Source: Pseudomonadota bacterium
GTDB lineage: Bacteria; Pseudomonadota; Gammaproteobacteria; Xanthomonadales; Xanthomonadaceae
DNA: 11,382 nucleotides
Assembly (NCBI GenBank): GCA_023386795.1
Contig: JAEWJB010000166.1
Location: 1 to 11,382, forward strand
Direction of reading: 5' to 3'
The notes under the pieces are model-generated. The model was not told the DNA's origin. It ran no database searches and saw nothing but the letters and a program-made list of their open reading frames with translations. This document shows positions 5,048 to 11,382 of the stretch, piece after piece. A program made the translations under genes and the position numbers. Positions within the stretch are counted from its first letter, which is position 1, and the number at the start of each line of letters is the position of its first letter.

Positions 5048-7951
5048 ATGGATTTCACAATGCTGATCAGCCCAACCGCCATGGCCCACCGCCTGCGCAT
5101 CGCGCAGGCGTGCGATCGCGCCGCCGCGGTGCTGGCCGGCCTGATGCCGGCGGGCAGCTCGCTCGCGCTGGCCTGGCGGGATGGTCGGCTGGACGACGAC
5201 GCGCACGGGTGCTCCGCCGGTGCAGGCGAGGCGCTGCGGACCCGCGCCGCCGACGGCCTGACGCGACGCGATGCACCCGCTGCGGCCGAACGCCTGCACG
5301 TGTGGCGCAGCGAGGACGATTTCGCCGTGCTGGCGCTGGCCTGGGAAGGACCTGCCAGGGCGCCGGCGGACGAACAGGCTTGGCTGCACCTGGCCGAATG
5401 CGTGGTCGGCGCCACGCTCGACAGCGCATTGCTGCGCGCCGAGATCGAGGACCTGGAAAAATCCAAGCTGCTGCAGCAGGCGCTGTACGAGATCGCCGAC
5501 CTGGCCGGCAACGAGCTGGACCTGAGCCAGATGCTCCAGCGCATCCACGCCGTGGTCGGCTCGCTGATGTATGCGCAGAACTTCTACATCGTCGAGTACG
5601 ACGCCGCCGCGGCGAGCATGCGCTTCCTGTACTTCGTGGACGAGCAGGACGGCTTCGTCGCCGACCCGTCGCGCAGCTATCGCCACGAGGACCTGCCCAA
5701 CAGCCTGACACTGGCGCTGCTCTCGCGCGGCGTGGCACTGAGCGGCCCGTCGGACCAACTGTCCGAACGCCTCAACATTTCGCACGATCCCACCCGCGGC
5801 CCGGAGAGCCTGGACTGGCTCGGCGTGCCGATGCTGCGTGACGGCCAGGTGGCAGGCGCCATCGTGGTGCAGAGCTACGACGAGAAGGTCGGCTTCAGCG
5901 AGCAGGACCGCATCCTGCTGGCCTACGTCGCCCAGCACGTGCTCACCGCCATCGACCGCCGCCAGGCCAAGGTGCAGCTGGAGCGCCGCGTGGAGGAGCG
6001 CACGCGCGAACTGCAGCACGCCAACCGCGAGTTGCAGGATGAAATCATCGAGCGCAAGCGCGCGGAGAAGCTGCAGCTGGCGCTGTTCCGCATCAGCGAG
6101 CTGGCCGGGGCCTCCGAGAGCCTGAGCCAGTATTACGCCGAAGTGCACGACGTGGTGGGCGGCCTGCTGGATGCGCGCAACTTCTACATCGCGCTGATCA
6201 ACGACACTGGCGATGGCCTGGAGTTCGCCTATTCGGTGGACGAGCACAACGGCGTGCGGCCGGCACGCAAGTTCAGTGGTGGCCTCACCGAATACCTGAT
6301 CCAGACGCGCGCCGCCCTGCTGGCCACGCGCGCGGACATCGACGCGATGGCCGCCGCTGGCAAGCTCACCAACATCGGCGCGCAGGCACACAGCTGGCTG
6401 GGCGTGCCGTTGTTCATCGACGACGAGGTGGTCGGGGCGATCGTGGTGCAGAGCTATTCGCCGCAGGTCAGCTACACCCCGCATGACCAGCGCCTGCTGG
6501 CGTTCGTGGCCCACAACATCGGCAACGGGCTGGCCCGGCAACGCAACCAGGCGCGCCTGCGGCTGGCGCATGCCGAGCTGGAAGTGCGCGTGCACGAGCG
6601 CACGCGCGAGCTGGCCGAACTCAACGAACAACTGCTCAGCCAGATCGCCGAGCGCTTGCGCGCCGAACAGCGGCTGACCCACCAGGCGCTGCACGATGCA
6701 TTGACCGGGCTGCCGAACCGCGCGCACCTGCTGGACCGCCTGGACGAGCTGATCCAGCGCGCCGCGCATGGCGATGGCGAGCCCTTCGCCGTGCTGTTCC
6801 TGGACCTGGACCGTTTCAAGCTGGTCAACGACAGCGTCGGTCACGCGGCGGGCGACCGCATGCTGGTCGAGGTGGCGCAGCGCATCGTCGCCACCGTGCG
6901 CGCCGACGATGTGGTGGCGCGGCTGGGGGGCGACGAATTCGCCATCCTGTTGCGCTGCCCCGAGGGCGTGGAAGCCGCGCGCGAACTGGCGCAACGCCTG
7001 CAAGGCGTGCTCGGCCAGCCGATGTGGGTGGCCGGTCGCGAGCTGTTCCCCTCCGGCAGCCTGGGCGTGGCGTTGTGGAACCGCCGCTACCGCACCGGCG
7101 AGGAGATGCTGCGCGATGCGGACGCGGCGATGTACCGCGCCAAGGCGCAGATCGCCGAGCGCTTCGCAGTGTTCGACGAGGCCATGCGCGAGGAAGCACT
7201 GCGCAGCCTGGACCTGGAAGCGGACATGCGCCGCGCGCTCAACAACCGCGATTTCCATCCGTTCTACCAGCCCATCGTGCGGCTGGAGGACAACGTGGTG
7301 GTGGGCCACGAGGCGTTGTTGCGTTGGGAGCACGAGAGCCGCGGCCTGCTGCGGCCGAATGTGTTCATCCACCTGGGCGAGGACAGCGGGCTGATCGAGC
7401 AGGTGGACTGGCAGCTGTACGAGCAGGTGATCGAGCACCTGGCACGCGGCGGCGAAGCCTATGTATCGGTCAACGTCTCGCCACGTCACTTCCGTTCGAT
7501 GGATTTCGCCGAGCGCCTGCTGGGGCTCATCGATGCGGTAGGCGCGGACCCTGCGCGGCTGCGGCTGGAAATCACCGAGGTGGCGTTGCTGGACGATGCC
7601 CCGCGCACACTGCGTATCCTGCGCACGCTGCGCGAACGCGGCGTGCTGATCCAGCTGGACGATTTCGGCACCGGCTATTCGGCGCTGTCCTACCTGCACC
7701 GCTTCCCGATTTCCGCCTTGAAGATCGACCAGAGTTTCGTGGCGGGCCTGCACCAGGGCGGCGGGCAGGATTCACTGGCGCTGGTGCGCAGCATCCTGGC
7801 ACTGGCGGCGACGCTGGGCATCGAGACGGTGGGCGAGGGCATCGAGACCGAGCAGCAGCGGCGCACCCTGCGCGAACTGGGCTGCCACTACGGGCAGGGC
7901 TACCTGCTGGGCAAGCCGACGCCGCGGCCGGAAGGCTTGGCCTGGGTATAG
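5048..7951 (+). CDS. GAF-GAF-GGDEF-EAL cyclic di-GMP synthase/phosphodiesterase
   Basis: This 967-residue protein has no clear membrane segment and is probably cytoplasmic. Layout: N-terminal region of about 140 residues, with GAF-like character near its end; GAF 1 (about 140-302); coiled coil (about 304-345); GAF 2 (about 345-500); second coil (about 504-545); GGDEF (about 545-705); EAL (about 718-965). The diguanylate cyclase motif GGDEF is intact (627-631), with an RxxD inhibitory site (RADD) exactly five residues upstream. The phosphodiesterase side has EAL (755-757), NVSPRHF, LEITE, DDFGTGYSAL, LKIDQSFV, VGEGIET and GQGYLLGKP, all expected for metal binding and catalysis. Both activities are therefore possible, and the GAFs would sense an unknown signal. 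Start: ATG 5048 follows GGGAA with 8-nt spacing; ATG 5009 lies within the -10-like box and ATG 5060 is an alternative. It stands alone, divergent from yigZ. Confidence 0.9.
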   Translation: MDFTMLISPTAMAHRLRIAQACDRAAAVLAGLMPAGSSLALAWRDGRLDDDAHGCSAGAGEALRTRAADGLTRRDAPAAAERLHVWRSEDDFAVLALAWEGPARAPADEQAWLHLAECVVGATLDSALLRAEIEDLEKSKLLQQALYEIADLAGNELDLSQMLQRIHAVVGSLMYAQNFYIVEYDAAAASMRFLYFVDEQDGFVADPSRSYRHEDLPNSLTLALLSRGVALSGPSDQLSERLNISHDPTRGPESLDWLGVPMLRDGQVAGAIVVQSYDEKVGFSEQDRILLAYVAQHVLTAIDRRQAKVQLERRVEERTRELQHANRELQDEIIERKRAEKLQLALFRISELAGASESLSQYYAEVHDVVGGLLDARNFYIALINDTGDGLEFAYSVDEHNGVRPARKFSGGLTEYLIQTRAALLATRADIDAMAAAGKLTNIGAQAHSWLGVPLFIDDEVVGAIVVQSYSPQVSYTPHDQRLLAFVAHNIGNGLARQRNQARLRLAHAELEVRVHERTRELAELNEQLLSQIAERLRAEQRLTHQALHDALTGLPNRAHLLDRLDELIQRAAHGDGEPFAVLFLDLDRFKLVNDSVGHAAGDRMLVEVAQRIVATVRADDVVARLGGDEFAILLRCPEGVEAARELAQRLQGVLGQPMWVAGRELFPSGSLGVALWNRRYRTGEEMLRDADAAMYRAKAQIAERFAVFDEAMREEALRSLDLEADMRRALNNRDFHPFYQPIVRLEDNVVVGHEALLRWEHESRGLLRPNVFIHLGEDSGLIEQVDWQLYEQVIEHLARGGEAYVSVNVSPRHFRSMDFAERLLGLIDAVGADPARLRLEITEVALLDDAPRTLRILRTLRERGVLIQLDDFGTGYSALSYLHRFPISALKIDQSFVAGLHQGGGQDSLALVRSILALAATLGIETVGEGIETEQQRRTLRELGCHYGQGYLLGKPTPRPEGLAWV

Positions 7952-7984
7952 CGCAAAGACGCGGTGGCCTGAGGTCGCCCTGCT

Positions 7985-8008
7985 GTTGCTGTTGCCGTCG
8001 CCGTTGCC
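7985..8008. repeat. Four imperfect GTYGCY hexamers
   Basis: GTTGCT, GTTGCC, GTCGCC and GTTGCC run head to tail immediately before the first REP-like arm, 33 nt past the stop of the c-di-GMP gene. It is a short noncoding microrepeat, possibly variable in length between strains. Confidence 0.5.
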
Positions 8009-8011
8009 TTT

Positions 8012-8116
8012 TGTAGGAGCGGCTTCAGCCGCGACCGTGGAATTGCCGATCGCGTACGGCGGGAGCGAGCCTAGGTAGTCCTTTTTTCCCGGGTCGCGGC
8101 TGAAGCCGCTCCTACA
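8012..8116. repeat. Inverted pair of REP-like palindromes (BIME-like)
   Basis: The 25-nt arms 8012-8036 and 8092-8116 are perfect reverse complements separated by 55 nt. Each arm starts with TGTAG and holds its own hairpin GCGGCT-TC-AGCCGC. A GTAG head in front of a GC-rich hairpin is the known form of REP elements linked to RAYT (TnpA-REP) transposases, and this sequence type is abundant in Xanthomonadaceae. The spacer includes a six-T run (8082-8087). It sits between two convergent genes, a usual place for REPs, and may end transcription from both sides. No RAYT gene is in the window. Confidence 0.85.
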
Positions 8117-8138
8117 GTGGGAGATCGGGTCAGCGAGC

Positions 8139-8172
8139 GAGATCAAGCAAAGCGGGAGATCAAGCAAAGCGT
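8139..8172. repeat. 17-bp tandem duplication
   Basis: GAGATCAAGCAAAGCGG (8139-8155) is followed at once by the same unit with a final T (8156-8172), 16 of 17 bases identical. It lies just past the stop of the LOG gene. GAGATC at 8121-8126 may be the remnant of another unit. It looks like a slippage product. Confidence 0.7.
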
Positions 8173-8190
8173 GGATCAGGGCGCGTCCAC

Positions 8191-8784
8191 TCAACGCAAT
8201 GCGTTGCGCCGCTTCTCGTCGATCCACTTCGACGCCTGCGCCGGCGAGTAATCCCGCATCCACTGCAGCATCTGCTCGATATCGCTGCCGTACCACAGAT
8301 CCGCACGCTGGTCTGGATGCAGGAAGCGCTCCTCCACCATGCGGTCGATCATCCCGATCAGCGGTGCGTAGAAGCCTTCCACGTCCAGGAACGCGCACGG
8401 CTTGTTGCCGATGCCCAGCTGGCGCCAGGTCAGCATCTCGAAGATCTCTTCCATCGTGCCGAAACCGCCGGGCAGGGCGACGAAGCCATCGGCCAGGTCG
8501 AACATGCGCGACTTGCGCTCGTGCATCGAACCGACGATCTCCAGCTCGGTCAGCCCGCGGTGCGCCACTTCCCAGTCCGCCAACTGCTTGGGGATCACGC
8601 CGGTCACTTCGCCGCCAGCAGCCAGGACCGCATTGGCCACCGTGCCCATCAGGCCAACGTTGCCGCCGCCGTAGACCAGCCGCAGCCCTTCGCGGGCGAT
8701 GCGGTCGCCCAGGGCGATGGCGCGTTCGGTGTAACCGGGCTTGCTGCCGGCATTGGAGCCGCAATAGACGCAGATGCTCTTCAT
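8191..8784 (-). CDS. LOG family nucleotide 5'-monophosphate phosphoribohydrolase
   Basis: The 197-residue Rossmann-like protein belongs to the LOG family, often mislabelled lysine decarboxylase. Characterised members cleave the base from cytokinin riboside 5'-monophosphates or other nucleoside monophosphates such as AMP. Seen: an N-terminal KSICVYCGSNAGSKPGY, the glycine-rich VYGGGNVGLMG (about 37-47), MHERK with Arg90, and the family signature PGGFGTMEE (105-113) with Glu113, which carry substrate binding and catalysis. The length matches the short LOG subgroup. The ATG is preceded by AGGA (8796-8793) with 8-nt spacing. It lies downstream of lpd on the same strand but beyond a strong terminator, so it probably has its own promoter (weak TGGAAT at 8810-8805). 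Whether the real substrate is a cytokinin precursor or a housekeeping nucleotide is unknown. Confidence 0.87.
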   Translation of the reverse strand: MKSICVYCGSNAGSKPGYTERAIALGDRIAREGLRLVYGGGNVGLMGTVANAVLAAGGEVTGVIPKQLADWEVAHRGLTELEIVGSMHERKSRMFDLADGFVALPGGFGTMEEIFEMLTWRQLGIGNKPCAFLDVEGFYAPLIGMIDRMVEERFLHPDQRADLWYGSDIEQMLQWMRDYSPAQASKWIDEKRRNALR

Positions 8785-8810
8785 GTCAGGTTTCCTGCTG
8801 GTACATTCCA

Positions 8811-8842
8811 GAAAAAGCGAACGCCGGGCTTGCACCCGGCGT
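8811..8842 (-). terminator. Intrinsic terminator of lpd
   Basis: Read on the minus strand, ACGCCGGG-TGCAAG-CCCGGCGT forms a perfect 8-bp GC-rich stem with a 6-nt loop. It is followed by TCGC and five Ts (8816-8812), 46 nt after the lpd stop. This is the clearest intrinsic terminator in the window. Confidence 0.82.
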
Positions 8843-8888
8843 CGGCTGGAGCGGTCGGGAGCGCGGCGGCGCCGAGTCCCGGGCCGGC

Positions 8889-10325
8889 TCAGTTGACCTT
8901 GTGGATGGCGCGCTTGCTGACGGCCATCGCGGCGTCGTGGATCGCCTCGGACAGGGTCGGGTGCGCGTGGCAGATGCGTGCCAGGTCGTCGGCCGAACCA
9001 TTGAACTCCATGGTCAGCACGCCCTCGTGCACCAGCTCGGAGACGCCCACGCCCACCAGGTGCAGGCCCAGCACGCGGTCGGTCTCGGCATGGGCAATGA
9101 TCTTCACCAGGCCCGCCGGCTCGGCCATCGCCACCGCACGGGCGATCGCCGCGAACGGGAAGGTGCCGACCTTGTACGGGATGCCCTCGGCCTTGCACTG
9201 CTGCTCGGTCTTGCCGACCCAGGCGATTTCCGGCTCGGTGTAGATCACCCACGGGATGGTGTCGAAGTTGACGTGGCCCGGCAGGCCGGCGATCAGCTCG
9301 GCCACCGCGATGCCTTCCTCGAAGCCCTTGTGCGCCAGCATCGGGCCGCGCACGCAGTCGCCGATCGCCCACACGCCGTCCACGCCGGTGTGGCAATGGT
9401 CGTCGACGACGATCTGGCCGCGCTCGTTGACCTGCACGCCGGTGCCGTCGGCCAGCAGGCCCTTGGTGGCGGCCTTGCGGCCCACCGCGACCAGCAGCTT
9501 GTCCACCGTCAGGCTCTTCTCGCCTTCGCTGTCGGTATAGGTGACGACGACTTCCTTCTTCTTGCCCTTGCCGGTGACCTCGGTCTTGGAGACCTTGGCG
9601 CCCAGCTTGATCTCCAGGCCCTGCTTCTTGAATTCCTTGGCGGCGGCCTTGGCGATGTCGGTATCGGCGGCGGCCAGGAATTCCGGCAGCGCCTCGAGGA
9701 TCACCACTTCCGAGCCCAGGCGCTTCCACACGCTGCCGAGTTCCAGGCCGATCACGCCGGCGCCGATGACCGCCAGGCGGTTCGGCACTTCGGTGAAGTC
9801 CAGCGCGCCGACGTTGTCGACGATGGCCTCGTTGTCGAACTTGGCGAAAGGCAGCTCGATCGAATCCGAGCCGGCGGCGATGATCACGTTGGTGCCCTTC
9901 AGCTCGACTTCCGAACCGTCGTGCTGCTTGACCTTGACCACGTTGCCCGGCTGCAGCTGGCCGAAGCCATAGTAGGCGGTGATCTTGTTCGCCTTGAACA
10001 GCATCGCGATGCCGCCGGTGAACTGCTTCACGATCTTGTCCTTGCGGCCGATCATGGTGCCGACGTCCATCTTGGCATCCTTGAAGCTGATGCCGTGGTC
10101 GCCAAAGATGTGGCCCATGTTCCAGTACTGGCGCGAGGAATCGAGCAGCGCCTTGGACGGCACGCAGCCCACGCGCAGGCAGGTGCCGCCGAGAGCCGGC
10201 TGGCCGTCCTTGCCCAGGGCTGCGTCGATGCAGGCGACCTTCAGGCCCAGCTGCGCGGCGCGGATGGCGGCGTGATAGCCGGCCGGGCCGGCACCGATGA
10301 CGACGACGTCGAAGTTCTCTGCCAT
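8889..10325 (-). CDS. lpd: Dihydrolipoyl dehydrogenase (E3)
   Basis: The 478-residue flavoprotein reoxidises the dihydrolipoyl groups of E2 subunits with NAD+, and serves the 2-oxoglutarate (and often pyruvate) dehydrogenase complex in the cytoplasm. Seen: FAD-binding GAGPAG (11-16), redox disulfide GGTCLRVGCVPSK with Cys49 and Cys54, NAD-binding GAGVIG (188-193), second FAD motif in GVWAIGDC, and the C-terminal HPTLSE with catalytic His455 and Glu460. The length is normal for the family. There is no N-terminal lipoyl domain. The ATG is preceded by AAGGA (10337-10333) with 7-nt spacing. It lies 163 nt downstream of sucB, so SucB-E3 partnership is well supported. A hairpin in that gap may lower or separate its expression from sucB. 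Confidence 0.95.
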   Translation of the reverse strand: MAENFDVVVIGAGPAGYHAAIRAAQLGLKVACIDAALGKDGQPALGGTCLRVGCVPSKALLDSSRQYWNMGHIFGDHGISFKDAKMDVGTMIGRKDKIVKQFTGGIAMLFKANKITAYYGFGQLQPGNVVKVKQHDGSEVELKGTNVIIAAGSDSIELPFAKFDNEAIVDNVGALDFTEVPNRLAVIGAGVIGLELGSVWKRLGSEVVILEALPEFLAAADTDIAKAAAKEFKKQGLEIKLGAKVSKTEVTGKGKKKEVVVTYTDSEGEKSLTVDKLLVAVGRKAATKGLLADGTGVQVNERGQIVVDDHCHTGVDGVWAIGDCVRGPMLAHKGFEEGIAVAELIAGLPGHVNFDTIPWVIYTEPEIAWVGKTEQQCKAEGIPYKVGTFPFAAIARAVAMAEPAGLVKIIAHAETDRVLGLHLVGVGVSELVHEGVLTMEFNGSADDLARICHAHPTLSEAIHDAAMAVSKRAIHKVN

Positions 10326-10447
10326 TTTGGAATCCTTGTGCTTGCGCGGGGAGTGCGCTGTGGCCGGTCGGGGAGCACCCGGCGGGCCGGAATCTGGGAG
10401 GGCGGGGCGGTCATGGCCGATGTGGCGCCGCCAGCCCCCACAAGCAA

Positions 10448-10473
10448 CCCCCTCGCCGTGCGGGCCGAGGGGG
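10448..10473 (-). terminator. Terminator-like hairpin between sucB and lpd
   Basis: CCCCCTCG (10448-10455) and CGAGGGGG (10466-10473) form a perfect 8-bp stem around a 10-nt loop, 15 nt after the sucB stop. On the minus strand it is followed by TTGCTTGTG rather than a clean T-run, so termination may be partial. It could also protect the sucB mRNA end. Confidence 0.55.
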
Positions 10474-10488
10474 CGAGTGTGGCTTGGT

Positions 10489-11382
10489 TTACAGGCCGAA
10501 CAGCATCCGGCCCGGGTTTTCCAGCTGGTTCTTGATGTCCACCAGGAACTGCACCGAGTCCTTGCCGTCGATGATGCGGTGGTCGTAGGACAGCGCGATG
10601 TACATCATCGGCGCCACCACGACCTGGCCGTTCTCGGCGATCGGGCGCTCCTTGATGGCATGCATGCCCAGGATGGCGCTCTGCGGCGGGTTGACGATCG
10701 GCGTGGACATCAGCGAGCCGAAGGTGCCGCCGTTGGTGATGGTGAAGGTGCCGCCCTGCAGCTCTTCCAGGCTCAGCTTGCCGTCGCGCGCCTTCTTGGC
10801 GTAATCGGCGATGCCGGCCTCGATGTCGGCGAAGGACATGCGCTCGACGTTGCGCAGCACCGGGGTCACCAGGCCCTTCTCGGTCGACACCGCGATGGAG
10901 ATGTCCGAGTAGCCGTGGTAGATGATGTCGTCGCCGTCGATGGAGGCGTTGACCAGCGGGAAGCGCTGCAGCGCGTTGGCGGCAGCCTTCACGAAGAAGC
11001 TCATGAAGCCGAGCTTGATGCCGTGGGCCTTCTGGAATTCTTCCTGCAGCTCCTTGCGCGCGGCAGACACCTTGGCGAGGTTGACCTCGTTGAAGGTGGT
11101 CAGCATCGCGGTGGAGTTCTTCGAATCCATCAGGCGCTTGGCGATGGTCTTGCGGATGCGCGTCATCGGCACGCGCTCTTCCGGGCGCGCGCCGCCGGCG
11201 CGGGCCACGCCGCCGGACTTGGCGAAGTTGACGATGTCTTCCTTGGTCACCGCGCCGCGACGGCCGGTGCCTTCCACCTGCGACGGATCCACGCCCTCGG
11301 TGATGGCGGTGAAGCGCGCGCCCGGCGGCAGGCTGTCGGCGGCCGACTTGGCGGCCGGGGCCGGCGCGGCGGCCTTCGGAGC
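10489..11382 (-). CDS. sucB: 2-oxoglutarate dehydrogenase E2 (dihydrolipoyl succinyltransferase), 5' part missing
   Basis: The frame stays open to the window edge, giving 297 C-terminal residues. The true start and the lipoyl domain lie beyond 11382. In order: an Ala/Pro linker (APKAAAPAPAAK), the E1/E3-binding domain (PPGARFTAITEGVDPSQVEG), and a catalytic transferase core starting near VPMTRIRKTIAKRL. The core closely follows E. coli SucB (KNSTAMLTTFNEVN, LGFMSFFVKA, VNASIDGDD, FTITNGGTFGSLMSTPI, ILGMHAIKERP). It ends with the active-site SYDHRIIDG, His at 10581-10579 (residue 268 of the visible part) and Asp four residues later. The similarity fits E2 of the 2-oxoglutarate complex, not AceF or BkdB. 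It transfers succinyl from lipoyl to CoA in the TCA cycle. The gene for E1 (sucA) is expected just beyond the window edge. Confidence 0.93.
   Translation of the reverse strand, partial: APKAAAPAPAAKSAADSLPPGARFTAITEGVDPSQVEGTGRRGAVTKEDIVNFAKSGGVARAGGARPEERVPMTRIRKTIAKRLMDSKNSTAMLTTFNEVNLAKVSAARKELQEEFQKAHGIKLGFMSFFVKAAANALQRFPLVNASIDGDDIIYHGYSDISIAVSTEKGLVTPVLRNVERMSFADIEAGIADYAKKARDGKLSLEELQGGTFTITNGGTFGSLMSTPIVNPPQSAILGMHAIKERPIAENGQVVVAPMMYIALSYDHRIIDGKDSVQFLVDIKNQLENPGRMLFGL

Noticed and set aside
4988..7753. A very long open frame on the minus strand opposite the c-di-GMP gene
   Set aside because: It mirrors the strong G/C third-position bias of the real gene. Its translation is rich in His, Gln, Ala and Arg without any domain, and the opposite strand codes a clear multi-domain enzyme.
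7952..8190. Possible small gene in the convergent spacer
   Set aside because: Open frames here are translations of the REP arms (peptides such as RSGFSRD), a common annotation artefact. There is no ribosome binding site.
8191..8784. Lysine decarboxylase annotation
   Set aside because: The PGGxGTxxE motif marks the LOG phosphoribohydrolase family. True lysine decarboxylases are much larger PLP enzymes.
8199..10535. A long plus-strand open frame across LOG, lpd and the gap up to sucB
   Set aside because: It is antisense to two well-recognised genes, with biased composition and no recognisable domain.

Overview
The window looks like ordinary chromosome from a high-GC gammaproteobacterium of the Xanthomonadaceae (Xanthomonas, Lysobacter, Pseudoxanthomonas and relatives). 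This rests on the strong G/C third-position bias, the protein types (a TyrA with a C-terminal ACT domain, a GAF-GAF-GGDEF-EAL protein) and a GTAG-headed REP-like palindrome typical of that family. The genus is not decided. No phage, IS element, CRISPR array, tRNA or rRNA was seen. All large genes are intact except sucB, which is cut by the right edge.

Left block (1-2166, plus strand): a pyridoxal kinase gene (pdxY) overlaps by 4 nt a prephenate dehydrogenase gene (tyrA type with ACT domain). Beyond it, 2167-2284 holds a perfect 12-bp hairpin and three DnaA-box-like nonamers, one of them a perfect consensus.

Second block (4908-2285, minus strand, read right to left): a YigZ/IMPACT-family gene overlaps by 4 nt an MsbA-like half-size ABC exporter gene. 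A small uncharacterised gene with a strong Shine-Dalgarno sequence follows.

Third block (5048-7951, plus strand): one large gene, divergent from yigZ, encodes a c-di-GMP turnover protein. It has two GAF-coil modules that look duplicated, then intact GGDEF (with I-site) and EAL domains. The 139-nt space between the two starts holds promoter-like and inverted-repeat signals.

Convergent spacer (7952-8190): a hexamer microrepeat, a perfect 25-bp inverted REP pair and a 17-bp tandem duplication.

Right block (minus strand, read right to left): sucB (2-oxoglutarate dehydrogenase E2, 5' end off the window), a terminator-like hairpin, lpd (E3), a convincing intrinsic terminator, then a LOG-family nucleotide phosphoribohydrolase gene. 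SucB and Lpd supply two of the three subunits of the 2-oxoglutarate dehydrogenase complex.

I found no convincing new multi-gene system. The points most worth a second look are the DnaA-box-like cluster, the probably leaderless starts behind a shared TAGAATG box, the duplicated sensory module, the inverted REP pair and the small unknown gene.
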